Origin: an uncultured Clostridium sp.
GTDB taxonomy: Bacteria; Bacillota; Clostridia; Lachnospirales; Lachnospiraceae
Length of the DNA stretch: 64,000 nt
Assembly: GCA_947253885.1 (NCBI GenBank)
Contig: CAMYAO010000006.1
Span: 1-64,000 of the forward strand
Reading direction: 5' to 3'
A program made the position numbers and the translations under genes. Within the stretch, counting starts at the first letter, position 1; each line of letters starts with the position of its first letter. Shown piece by piece: positions 35,031 through 43,259 of the stretch. The notes beneath the pieces were generated by a model. The model did not search any database. It was not told where the DNA came from and was given only the letters and a program-made list of their open reading frames with translations.

Positions 35031-35310
35031 GTGCACCCTGAAAACCTACCAGGAGTTCTGCCATGACCTTTCTTTTTCTGAAAGCAAGCGGAATCATAAT
35101 GACACTCCCGATGATGGGCGGCTGATCAAAGCCTTATGATCAGTGACCTGTGTATGCAGGCAGAGGCAGTCTGAGACGGCTGCAGGTGACAGGGAAACGC
35201 ACAATAGACCGCTGATGCAACAAATAAGCCGTATACATCGAAAGGTGTACGTGCGGTTTGGGAGGGAGGGGATGCAAGTCCTGCAAAGGATGCGCTGAAC
35301 CTTACCTCAT
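35031..35310 (+). mobile_element. Group II intron remnant interrupting a conjugation gene
   Basis: 35226-35259 folds as intron domain V: the catalytic AGCCG strand, a 34-base hairpin with GAAA tetraloop, the CG bulge and a closing CGGTTT. A domain VI-like hairpin region follows, ending CTTACCTCAT at about 35310, right at the point where a VirD4/TraG reading frame resumes (GAT ACT TTC). GTGCACCC at 35031 resembles a 5' splice start (GUGYG). At about 280 bases, with no maturase/reverse-transcriptase frame, it is internally deleted. The exon sequence upstream does not continue the VirD4 frame, so the left side has been rearranged. Confidence 0.6.
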
Positions 35311-35610
35311 GATACTTTCATTTATCTTGGAGGCAATGAGCAGAGTACACACAAGTATGTCTCGGAGCTTTTGGGAAAAGGGACGATTGATAAGAAGTCA
35401 AGCGGAGAGACAAAGGGCAGACAGGGAAGCTTTTCAAGAAACTATGATGTATTAGGAAGAGAACTGTTTACACCCGATGAGGTCAGAAAGCTGGATAACA
35501 AAAAGTGTATTATCTTTATTCGTGGTTTTGATCTTATCATGGATAATAAGTTTATACCATTCAATCATCCGATGTTTAACCAGACAGCAGATGGCAAGGG
35601 AGAGACTTAA
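35311..35610 (+). pseudogene. C-terminal fragment of VirD4/TraG-type coupling protein
   Basis: 99 in-frame codons to TAA, beginning with DTFIYLGGNEQSTHKYVSE, the conserved sensor-like region of type IV coupling ATPases in clostridial conjugative elements, and ending near FNHPMFNQTADG. The Walker A and B parts are missing, so the protein cannot work. It is the 3' exon behind the group II intron remnant and shows that this region was once a conjugative element. Confidence 0.75.
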
Positions 35611-35620
35611 GCATAACTGG

Positions 35621-35667
35621 AAAGCGTTATATCATAGTTGGAATTCAGCTGCGATATAACGCTTTTT
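35621..35667 (+). terminator. Terminator at the end of the conjugative remnant
   Basis: AAGCGTTATATC / GATATAACGCTT perfect 12-base stem with a 19-base loop and TTTTT. It separates the remnant from the convergent metallophore operon. Confidence 0.75.
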
Positions 35668-35714
35668 GTATGTCATAAAATGAAGGACTCAGCGGAATAA
35701 ATGGGGAACGTACA

Positions 35715-36362
35715 TCATGTAAAAAAATAAAAAATATCCTCCGTGGAAACTGTTTTTAAAAGTGGAGGAGTTAGAAAGCTTCCGCAAACCGAGCAAATAT
35801 AATTTTCTATTTCCCAACTGTGGAGAGAGGAGGAAATGGAAGGGTTTAATGTATTAATATTTGTAAGGTCACAGACAAGTCCGGTTCCGTTTCGTTTGGC
35901 GTAAGCTTCCTTTTGAGTCCAGATGCGGAAGAAACGTTTCTGTTTTTCAGGTTCTGTTGCAGTAGAAACGTATGCGTTTTCTTCTTGGTGGAAGACAGTA
36001 TCCATAATTTCATAGGGTGCTTTTAAGCAAGTTTCCACATCTGCCCCCACGGTAGTATCTGAGGAAATACAACAGAGAACGGCATTTCTGGTATGTGAGA
36101 AGCTAAAATCAATGGGGGAATCTGAAAGAAGCACAGGCTTATGATTTTCCTGACAGCGAAAATGAAGGTCTTTCGCTGTCAGCGTAGTATGTGTTAAAAG
36201 CGTCATACGGGTGAGAAGAGTGGCATAGAGTGAGAGTTTTCGGTCAACAGTGTGGACATAACGAAAAATATGGGCACGACGTTCTGGCGATACACAAGAT
36301 AAAAGTATATTTTCGGTAGGAGTCCAAATATCTGAAGTGAGGGATAAAAAATAAGTGTACAT
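35715..36362 (-). CDS. 4'-Phosphopantetheinyl transferase (Sfp type)
   Basis: Transfers phosphopantetheine from CoA to the serine of carrier domains, which the NRPS proteins need. 215 residues with the Sfp motifs GADVE (Mg2+ site, near residue 108) and WTQKEAYAKRNGTGL (near 148-162). It is the last gene of the leftward ECF operon, 15 bases after the S component. Its place beside the NRPS genes indicates that it serves their ArCP and PCP domains. Confidence 0.92.
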   Translation of the reverse strand: MYTYFLSLTSDIWTPTENILLSCVSPERRAHIFRYVHTVDRKLSLYATLLTRMTLLTHTTLTAKDLHFRCQENHKPVLLSDSPIDFSFSHTRNAVLCCISSDTTVGADVETCLKAPYEIMDTVFHQEENAYVSTATEPEKQKRFFRIWTQKEAYAKRNGTGLVCDLTNINTLNPSISSSLHSWEIENYICSVCGSFLTPPLLKTVSTEDIFYFFT

Positions 36363-36377
36363 AAAAGAGCTCTCTTT

Positions 36378-36959
36378 CTATTTCAAACGCTTCTTAATAA
36401 TACTATTTCCCCAAAGGAAACCCAAATAAGTACAAATGATTGTCGCAATAGTTAGAACGATAACAAGCGGTGTATTGATAAGCTTCATACTTGCAAGGGC
36501 CATGTCAAGGGTATCTTTTTTCGCATAAAGATTTTTATACGTAGTCTGCATATAACAAAGAGGAATGTATTCACCAAGAGCGAGACCAAGCATAGGGCAT
36601 ATAAGACCAATAATTTTGCCAATGTTACTGTTTTTTCCAAGTGAATCATAAATCAGTTCGCCGATGATACCGCCCACAAAAGGGCATATAAACATTAATC
36701 CATAAGGAGCCATTGAAAACAGACATATTCCAAAGAGGAAAGAAGCAACCAATATGCCGCCACGAATGGATAATTTAGACAACATTACAACTAAAATCAT
36801 CGCGCCTATAAGTCCAAGAAGACAAGGAAGTGCAAGCATGACGGGTGGGAAAAAACCAATCGTGCAAGCAATAATCCAGCTTGTAGCAATCCATAATGCC
36901 GTGAATACTCCTATTCTTACGAAGTCTTTGATTTTGGTACTTTCTTTCTTATTACTCAT
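36378..36959 (-). CDS. MptD-type ECF transporter S component
   Basis: 193 residues, six predicted hydrophobic helices, with the family pattern of the MptD/Trep_Strep group (CTIGFFPPVMLALPCLLGLIG; SMAPYGLMFICPFVGGIIGEL). It acts as the substrate-binding membrane subunit of an ECF importer, together with the T and A proteins encoded upstream. Substrate unknown; neighbourhood suggests the metallophore or a metal complex (inference). Confidence 0.85.
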   Translation of the reverse strand: MSNKKESTKIKDFVRIGVFTALWIATSWIIACTIGFFPPVMLALPCLLGLIGAMILVVMLSKLSIRGGILVASFLFGICLFSMAPYGLMFICPFVGGIIGELIYDSLGKNSNIGKIIGLICPMLGLALGEYIPLCYMQTTYKNLYAKKDTLDMALASMKLINTPLVIVLTIATIICTYLGFLWGNSIIKKRLK

Positions 36960-36963
36960 AATT

Positions 36964-38457
36964 TTAATCCTCCATTTTAAAAATTGTTGATAATAATTCC
37001 GGTTGATATTGTTCCGGTGGAATTCTGGTTATTGTTTGATCTTCATTTATTACAAGCAAAGAAGTAAAGAGTGAAGAAGCAAATTCGTAATCGTGTGTTA
37101 TTACGAATATAATTTTATTATGAGAAGCCTGTTCTATAATTTCACTTCTGATCAGTTTCATGTTTTGGGAATCAAGTCCGCTGGTTGGTTCGTCAAAAAA
37201 CAACAGCGAAGAATCACTCATACAGGAAATAGCAATCGAAAGACGTTGCTTTTGCCCACCTGATAACGTACCGGGATGAACGTTGGCATATTGTCCTAAA
37301 TTGAATTTATTTAGAATTGCTCTGGCTTTCGTTGGACCGTTTCGTACCTTTTCGTGACCTAACAGCATTTCTTGAAGTACACTTCCGGAAAATAGCTGGT
37401 AATCAACATCCTGCATCACATAGAAGGATTGATTTCTGCGTGTTTTTGGGGACGTTTTGCTATTATCAATATAAATTCTGCCGGAGTGTTCTTTTTCCAG
37501 TCCCATAAGCACTCGTAAAAGTGTTGATTTGCCGACGCCATTTTTACCAACAATGCCAACGATATCACCGCTTTTGCATGAAAAAGAAACATCGTGCCAG
37601 AGAATGTTGTGTCTGGTATATCCAAAGGAAAGATTTTCTGCGTTGAGACTATGGGGTGTATTTTCGCAAGAGGATATGGCAGCAGGCGTACATGTTATAT
37701 TAGTAAGGTCAGATTGACGTATTCCGGTAATCTCGAACCATTCAGGATTCTTTTTATTTAATTCTTCGGAGGTGACATTTTCTGCAATTTTTCCATTTTT
37801 CAGAATAATAAAACGGTCAGCAATATCCTTAAGGTAATAAAGTTTGTGCTCAGAAATAATGATGGTATGTCCGGCAGATTTTAATGATTCTAAAACGTTC
37901 TGGAGTTGTTTTGTGTTGGCAAAATCAAGGTTTGCAGATGGTTCGTCCAGAACATAGACTTTAACATTTGCCGCGTAAACCGAAGCCAGAGCAATAGACT
38001 GCTTTTCTCCGCTAGAAAGATCAAAAATTTTCTTGCCAATTAAATGTTCAATTTTAAGTTGGGTAACGGATTTGCGGTAATTGTTCTGGAGAACACCTCT
38101 TTTGATACCAAGATTTTCTCCTGGAAAAGCAATTTCCGTCTGGGTATGGAGTGTAAAGAACTGAGAGCGAGGGTCTTGAAATACACTGCCAATATATGGG
38201 GCAAAATCACCGGTTTCATGTTTTTCTATATCCATATTGCAGACGGTACATGTACCGGATATACTTCCTTCGTAGAAGGTGGGAATAAGTCCGTTGATAC
38301 ACCGGGTAATAGTTGTTTTGCCGGAACCGCTGGAACCAGTAAGTACAATGCATTCTCCCTTATGAATTATTAAATTAATATCGAAAAGACTTTGGTCCTC
38401 TCTATCATCATATTTAAAATTAAAATGTTCGAAATTAACAATGATATCTTCTGTCAT
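36964..38457 (-). CDS. ECF transporter ATPase, two fused ABC domains
   Basis: 497 residues containing two complete nucleotide-binding domains: the first with Walker A GSSGSGKTT (37-45) and signature LSSGEKQ, the second with Walker A GKNGVGKST and signature LSGGQKQR. This is the fused EcfA-A' layout. Second gene of the leftward operon, 14 bases after ecfT and 4 bases before the S component gene. Energises uptake from the cytoplasmic side. Confidence 0.92.
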   Translation of the reverse strand: MTEDIIVNFEHFNFKYDDREDQSLFDINLIIHKGECIVLTGSSGSGKTTITRCINGLIPTFYEGSISGTCTVCNMDIEKHETGDFAPYIGSVFQDPRSQFFTLHTQTEIAFPGENLGIKRGVLQNNYRKSVTQLKIEHLIGKKIFDLSSGEKQSIALASVYAANVKVYVLDEPSANLDFANTKQLQNVLESLKSAGHTIIISEHKLYYLKDIADRFIILKNGKIAENVTSEELNKKNPEWFEITGIRQSDLTNITCTPAAISSCENTPHSLNAENLSFGYTRHNILWHDVSFSCKSGDIVGIVGKNGVGKSTLLRVLMGLEKEHSGRIYIDNSKTSPKTRRNQSFYVMQDVDYQLFSGSVLQEMLLGHEKVRNGPTKARAILNKFNLGQYANVHPGTLSGGQKQRLSIAISCMSDSSLLFFDEPTSGLDSQNMKLIRSEIIEQASHNKIIFVITHDYEFASSLFTSLLVINEDQTITRIPPEQYQPELLSTIFKMED

Positions 38458-38471
38458 AAAATAGAACTCCT

Positions 38472-39197
38472 TTAAAAAATGGTTATTTTATTTAGGTAAA
38501 ACAGCCCACATACCACAAGTATCATGCAGATAAAATATATAAAATCACTGATAGTAAATTTCACAAAGGTGTAGCAGGTACGTTTTCGGATAGTGCTTAA
38601 ACCTTTGCAAAGTGAAGCGGCAGATAATTCTTCTGCAATTTTTTCGCTGCGGGCCAGAAGCGGGACCATATAATTTTCAGCTGTTTGGATCAGATGGAAA
38701 AGATTATTAAATGAAAATCCAAGATTTCTCATTTTGAGGCTTTCATTCACATAGTGGAATTCGCGGGAAATGGTAGGAACATACCTATAAACCACCATCA
38801 GTGGAATAGAAAGTGCCTTTGGTACATGCATTTTGTCTAAAATATAAAAAAGTTCATTCATAGGTTCATGATCAATGAGCATCTTTAAAGTAAGATAAAC
38901 CGGATAGATGCGGATAAGCATCGTTAAAAACGCCGGAATAATGGAAGACAAGACGGAAATATGTATTGTGCTGAATACCAGAACAGGAATATTTATACAT
39001 AAGTAAAAAAATATATTTTTAAGAAAGTTCAGAAAACCATCGTGATAGAGAATTAGCATATCTACAATGAAAAATAAGGAACATACAGCAATCTGATTTT
39101 GCAGATAGAAACCTAAAATTGCAACCATTATGAGTTGTAACAAAAGCAGGCGTATATCTGGTTTCATAGATTTGAAATTTATTTCTTGCTTCTTCAT
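38472..39197 (-). CDS. ECF transporter T component
   Basis: 241 residues with several hydrophobic helices and the cytoplasmic coupling motif ARSEKIAEELSAA (ARS-type, about residue 178) that contacts the ATPases. First gene of the ECF-Sfp operon, divergent from the AraC regulator. Confidence 0.88.
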   Translation of the reverse strand: MKKQEINFKSMKPDIRLLLLQLIMVAILGFYLQNQIAVCSLFFIVDMLILYHDGFLNFLKNIFFYLCINIPVLVFSTIHISVLSSIIPAFLTMLIRIYPVYLTLKMLIDHEPMNELFYILDKMHVPKALSIPLMVVYRYVPTISREFHYVNESLKMRNLGFSFNNLFHLIQTAENYMVPLLARSEKIAEELSAASLCKGLSTIRKRTCYTFVKFTISDFIYFICMILVVCGLFYLNKITIF

Positions 39198-39357
39198 AGT
39201 AACCTCTTTGGATAAATTTTTTTCAATAGGACAGGCTAACTTATTGTGTTATTATAATTACTGGAAGCAAAAAATGTAATATATGGAAATGAAAAATGTC
39301 TTTCAAACGTATCAATATGACTTTGGGGCGTACTATGGAAGGAGAAAATAGATTATT
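39198..39357. promoter_or_regulatory. Divergent promoter region, ECF operon / AraC regulator
   Basis: 160 bases between divergent start codons. TTATTATAATTA (39249-39260) offers overlapping TATAAT hexamers for both directions (39253-39258 rightward; 39251-39256 leftward); no good -35 is seen on either side, which suits activator-dependent promoters. No clear Fur/DtxR box was recognised here. Confidence 0.4.
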
Positions 39358-40311
39358 ATGAAAATGGATAAGTTATATCAGGAGGTTTTATTAAAAGGAG
39401 ATTTTCGATACGATGAGAAACTATCGTGTCCGGAGGAGGGACAATTCTACTATAATATAGCACCGGATAAGGGAAATGGAATAATATGGCGTTATTCTTT
39501 TAAAAACATGTTTTTGGTGCAGAAGCAGGACTTTTGTTTTTATCAGGATTTTTATTTGAAATCTCCGTGCGCGAATTTTCTGGCATTGCAGTATTTTGAA
39601 TCTGTGTCAGGAGAAGAATTCTCTCCCGCTTGCAAACTTTCTCCAAAAACATTTCGTTTATATGTTGGCGAAAGTGATAAAGTTTTCTGGGCAGTATATC
39701 ATAAGAACATACCGGTACATTCTGTAAGCATAAGTATTATGCCGGAATTTTACGACAAGTATTTCAGGGAGACATACGGAGCACTGGATGTCAATATCAA
39801 AGAAGCGTTTAAAAGAGGAATGTGCGCTGATGATTCTCCGCAACTCATTGCTATATTGAAGCAAATTAAGCGATATGATGGTAGAGGCATTGTAGCTGAG
39901 TTTTTTTATCAAAGCAAAGTGCTTGAAGCGATTTCTGTAATTTTGAATGAGTTCAATTCCGAGGGATATAACAAAGCGAAAAAGGATATAAAAAAGGAGG
40001 ATGAGTTAAGTATTAAAGCAGTAGCGGAGCACATAGAGAGAAATTATGTAGCGCAGAATTCCCTGCGGGATTTGTCGCGTATTGCGTGCATGGGAACCAC
40101 AAAATTGAAAACGTTGTTTCCGGTGTGTTACGGATGTAATATTTCTGAATACATAATTGCACAGAAAATTAAGAAAGCCACGCGTCTTTTAGTGGAAACA
40201 GACCTCAATATTTCTGAAATAGCCAGACGAGTGGGATATGAAAGGGCGGACAGCTTTTCTAAACAATTTAAAAAAAGTACGGGGGTGCTTCCGAGCGCAT
40301 ATAGAAAATGA
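39358..40311 (+). CDS. AraC-family regulator of the metallophore island
   Basis: 317 residues: an N-terminal sensing domain (to about 205) and a C-terminal double helix-turn-helix AraC domain, with ISEIARRVGYERADSFSKQFKKSTG (second HTH, about 282-306). Comparable regulators (YbtA, PchR) sit in yersiniabactin and pyochelin clusters and switch on synthesis and transport when the loaded siderophore is present. Here it lies between the divergent transport and biosynthesis operons. Followed by its own terminator. Confidence 0.88.
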   Translation: MKMDKLYQEVLLKGDFRYDEKLSCPEEGQFYYNIAPDKGNGIIWRYSFKNMFLVQKQDFCFYQDFYLKSPCANFLALQYFESVSGEEFSPACKLSPKTFRLYVGESDKVFWAVYHKNIPVHSVSISIMPEFYDKYFRETYGALDVNIKEAFKRGMCADDSPQLIAILKQIKRYDGRGIVAEFFYQSKVLEAISVILNEFNSEGYNKAKKDIKKEDELSIKAVAEHIERNYVAQNSLRDLSRIACMGTTKLKTLFPVCYGCNISEYIIAQKIKKATRLLVETDLNISEIARRVGYERADSFSKQFKKSTGVLPSAYRK

Positions 40312-40342
40312 TGTTGAATTTACGATTCGACATTATTTTTTT
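40307..40342 (+). terminator. Terminator of the AraC regulator gene
   Basis: AATGATGTTGAAT / ATTCGACATTATT stem (two G-T pairs), 5-base loop, T-run. It overlaps the stop codon. Confidence 0.7.
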
Positions 40343-40348
40343 CCTGAT

Positions 40349-40405
40349 AGTTAGAAAAGACTAACTCAAAAACGGGACCCATTTGATAAGACTAATAGAG
40401 ATTAG
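40349..40405 (+). promoter_or_regulatory. Operator candidates upstream of the biosynthetic operon
   Basis: Inverted repeat AGTTAG-6-CTAACT (40349-40366) and CTAAT-4-ATTAG (40392-40405). The octamer AAGACTAA occurs at 40357-40364 and 40388-40395, 31 bases apart (three helical turns), as AraC-type or DtxR-like regulators might use. No experimental or consensus match is claimed. Confidence 0.4.
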
Positions 40406-40417
40406 AAGAAAATTGAC

Positions 40418-40722
40418 ATGAGGAAAAACAGAGTTATCACTTGCGTGATTGTAATAGCAATTTTGCTTGTAGTGGGAGCTGGCATATATACAGCACTTCA
40501 TAAAGATTCTTCCGAAGAAAGGAAGGTAATATAAAGGTCGGTGTTCTTAGAACGGCAGACAGCATCCCGATTTATGTTGCGAATCAAGAAAAGATATTTG
40601 AAAAATATGGTGTACAGGTTGAGCTTGTAGAGTTCGGAAGTGCATCAGAACAGTCAAAAGCAATGGAAGCGGAAGCGTTTTGTTTAATAAGGAATTTCTG
40701 CCGGGAGCATATAATTCTGTAA
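40418..40722 (+). pseudogene. Broken NitT/TauT-type solute-binding protein gene
   Basis: 40418-40534 encodes a signal-peptide-like start (MRKNRVITCVIVIAILLVVG) ending in TAA. In another frame from 40528 the mature protein begins (NIKVGVLRTADSIPIYVAN, EKIFEKYGVQVELVEFGSASEQ), the typical N-terminus of SsuA/TauA-like binding proteins. After about 50 residues (AMEAEA) family similarity ends abruptly and the frame runs into the permease sequence. So there is one frameshift and one large internal deletion. Confidence 0.7.
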
Positions 40723-41375
40723 AAAAACTCATAGAATTAACGGAAGCTGGAACTTTGATTCCTCATCTTTGGGCAAGTGCTTATAGAATAATAGTTGGGA
40801 CATTGTTAGGGATGATGCTGTCAATACCTATGGGACTTTTCATGGGCGAAAATCCCAAAGTAGACAGATACCTTGGAATGGCGTTTAACGTATTATATCC
40901 GATTCCCAAGGTGGTGTTTTTACCAATTCTTGTTGTAATGCTGGGAGTTGGAGATGCTTCAAAGATTTTTCTTATTGCGTTGGTTCTGTTTTTTCAATTA
41001 ACCGTTGTAATCAGAGATGCAGCGAAAAATATTCCGAAAGATGTGGAACAGGTGATGGATTCTCTGGGAGCGAGCTGGCTACAAAATATGATTCATCTTG
41101 TGTTTCCAGCGTGTTTGCCTGAAATCATGACATCTCTTAGGAGTACGCTTGGGGTCTCGACAGCAATGCTTTTCATTACAGAAAATTTTGCGTCATTCAA
41201 AGGGCTTGGATATTACATAACGAGATGTATGGATAGCAGAGATTATGCGGAAATACTTATGCTTGGAATCTTTGCGTCTGTTTTGTATTGGGCGATAGGG
41301 CTTGCGGAAAAGAAGCTGTGTTATTGGAAAATAATAGAAACCACAAATAAAAATGATGCTAAAAAAAGCAGATAG
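40680..41375 (+). pseudogene. N-terminally truncated NitT/TauT-type ABC permease
   Basis: 231 residues similar to SsuC/TauC permeases (EFLPGAYNSVKKLIELTEAG, LWASAYRIIVGTLLG, and the EAA-like loop DVEQVMDSLGASWLQNMIHLVFPACLPEI), but the first transmembrane helix is absent: the frame opens with TTG inside the deletion joint to the binding-protein remnant and has no ribosome site. The partner ATPase gene is missing, with the thioesterase gene starting 28 bases later. The product is therefore probably non-functional. Confidence 0.65.
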
Positions 41376-41403
41376 GCAGGAAATGGAGATAGCTGGTTGA
41401 AAA

Positions 41404-42198
41404 ATGAACAATATATGTAGGACAAAAAAGCATATGAAATGGTTTCCGTTTTGTACGTATGATTTGAAGGACGATAATACAAGACCTGTAGTGATATGCT
41501 TTCACCATGCAGGTGGCAGTGCAGCATATTACAGGAATTGGACTTTGAAGAAAGAAAACTTAAATTTTGTATCCGTAGAACTTCCGGGAAAAGGAACCAG
41601 ATTGGAAGAAGAGTTCTTAAATAATTTTGAAGAATTGAAAGTTTCGCTTTGCGGAGCAATAAATGAAGTGGTAAACGGCAGACAATACGTTGTTTATGGA
41701 CATAGTATGGGGGCGGCAATGGCATTTTATGTTGCTGATTACATGGCGAGAGAATATGAAAAAGAACCGGAAGTGCTTATTGTGGCAGGGAGGCAGGCGC
41801 CTGATACTAAGGCTGAAAAGGAATTTAAAAGTTATATGGATGATGAAGCGTTGATATATGAACTTGAAAGGTATCAGGCGACTCCCACTGAAATTTTAGA
41901 GGATAGGGAGCTGCTTAACTTCTTTTTGCCATCAATCAGAAGAGATTATGAGTTGAATGACAGTCTTCAATATCATGGTGAGGTGCTAAATGTGCCAGTG
42001 ATTGCCCATGCCGGAACAGAGGATGAGGGCGCGGATGGAAAGATTATGGGAGGATGGAAGAGGATGACAACATCAGAATTTGAATTACAGGAGTTTGATG
42101 GTGGACATTTTTTTATTGCTCTGGAAAAGGGGGAGTATTTTGAAACTCTTGTCAGACAAATAGAAAATAAAGTATTGAGAGGTGTTTATGAAATTTGA
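41404..42198 (+). CDS. Type II thioesterase (YbtT/GrsT-like)
   Basis: Alpha/beta hydrolase that frees stalled or mis-primed carrier domains of the NRPS. 264 residues: GHSMG with Ser101, a late Asp (TEDEGAD) and His in FDGGHFF, plus the family start CFHHAGGSA. ATG at 41404 is used; ATG at 41434 (MKWFPF) is an alternative, both with weak ribosome sites. First intact gene of the biosynthetic operon; its end overlaps the methyltransferase start. Confidence 0.9.
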   Translation: MNNICRTKKHMKWFPFCTYDLKDDNTRPVVICFHHAGGSAAYYRNWTLKKENLNFVSVELPGKGTRLEEEFLNNFEELKVSLCGAINEVVNGRQYVVYGHSMGAAMAFYVADYMAREYEKEPEVLIVAGRQAPDTKAEKEFKSYMDDEALIYELERYQATPTEILEDRELLNFFLPSIRRDYELNDSLQYHGEVLNVPVIAHAGTEDEGADGKIMGGWKRMTTSEFELQEFDGGHFFIALEKGEYFETLVRQIENKVLRGVYEI

Positions 42199-43228
42199 GG
42201 AATATATGATTATGAATGTTGCGAATGGCTTTATGGGGACATATGTCCTTTATACAGCTTGTCAGCTTAAAATATTTGACTATCTTGCGAAGCAGAAGAA
42301 AACGGTGAGTGAGCTTGCCGAAGAAATTAATGTAACAGAATCATCACTTGTGAGGATTCTAAGACCGCTCACAGCTTATAAGATTTTGTCTGCGGAGGGA
42401 AATGGGTACTTCGGACTAGAACGCGCAGGGAAAATGTTAGTAAGTTATGGGAAAGATACCCTCTGGAACTATGTTATGTTTTGTGGCAAAGAGAGTATGA
42501 AGGTGTGGGAAAACATATACCCTGCCATGGTTAATCATTGTCTTCCGAAGGATCTTCTTGAGGAAAAAGAAATTTTTGAAACGCAGAAAGAGGACGAAAA
42601 GAAATTTGAGTTGTTTGACGGCATGATGAAACGTGTAAGTAAAAGTGTGGAATTATTCAAATTTTTTGAGAGATATGGAAATCGGGATAAAGCATATAAG
42701 ATTGTGGATGTTGGTGGAGGAACCGGTACTATAATAATAAAATTTCTACAGAACTTTAAAAATAGCAGAGGAACAGTGATTGATCTGGAAGCGGCAGAAC
42801 AGGGGGCTTTAGAGAATATAAGACAAAATGGTCTGGTAGACCGATGCGATTTTAAAACAGGGAATTTTTTTGAACCATTAGACATGGAAGCTGATATTTT
42901 TATATTATCCAGAGTTTTACACGACTGGGAGGACGAGAAAGCTGGTATTATTTTAAAAAACGTGTCAGCAAGTATGAAAGAAAATGCAAAGATTGTTATA
43001 TTGGAAGGGCTTATGTCGGACAATGTAGCAGAGGGCAGAATTGAAATGTATATGAATGATTTGCAGATGTGGGGATTCTGTGGGGGAATGGAAAGAACAA
43101 AGGAAGAATTCGAGACACTTCTGGAGCCGTATGGTCTGCATATGACAGAGGTGATTAATGTGTCTCGGGATAATACGTTGTTTGCAATAATAGCAGAGAA
43201 GGAAAAAATGGAAGAATGGATTATCTAA
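42188..43228 (+). CDS. SAM-dependent O-methyltransferase
   Basis: 346 residues from the ATG at 42188, which overlaps the thioesterase stop codon. N-terminal dimerisation/winged-helix domain (TVSELAEEINVTESSLVRILRPL) and C-terminal Rossmann domain with VDVGGGTGT (SAM motif I) and LHDWED, which holds the catalytic His of plant-type/acetylserotonin O-methyltransferases. It probably methylates a hydroxyl (or thiol/amine) of the aryl cap or chain of the metallophore. Classical yersiniabactin has no such separate enzyme. Confidence 0.88.
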   Translation: MKFEEYMIMNVANGFMGTYVLYTACQLKIFDYLAKQKKTVSELAEEINVTESSLVRILRPLTAYKILSAEGNGYFGLERAGKMLVSYGKDTLWNYVMFCGKESMKVWENIYPAMVNHCLPKDLLEEKEIFETQKEDEKKFELFDGMMKRVSKSVELFKFFERYGNRDKAYKIVDVGGGTGTIIIKFLQNFKNSRGTVIDLEAAEQGALENIRQNGLVDRCDFKTGNFFEPLDMEADIFILSRVLHDWEDEKAGIILKNVSASMKENAKIVILEGLMSDNVAEGRIEMYMNDLQMWGFCGGMERTKEEFETLLEPYGLHMTEVINVSRDNTLFAIIAEKEKMEEWII

Positions 43229-43259
43229 ACAACATTTAATGAAATGAGGAAAGGTTATT

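Noticed and set aside
35258..35455. Open frame across the intron/VirD4 joint as a gene
   Set aside because: It begins in intron domain VI sequence and reads the VirD4 exon in the wrong frame.
28156..35667. Integrase, relaxase or intact attachment repeats
   Set aside because: No tyrosine or serine recombinase or relaxase frame was found, and no copy of the lysS 3' end was seen at the other side.
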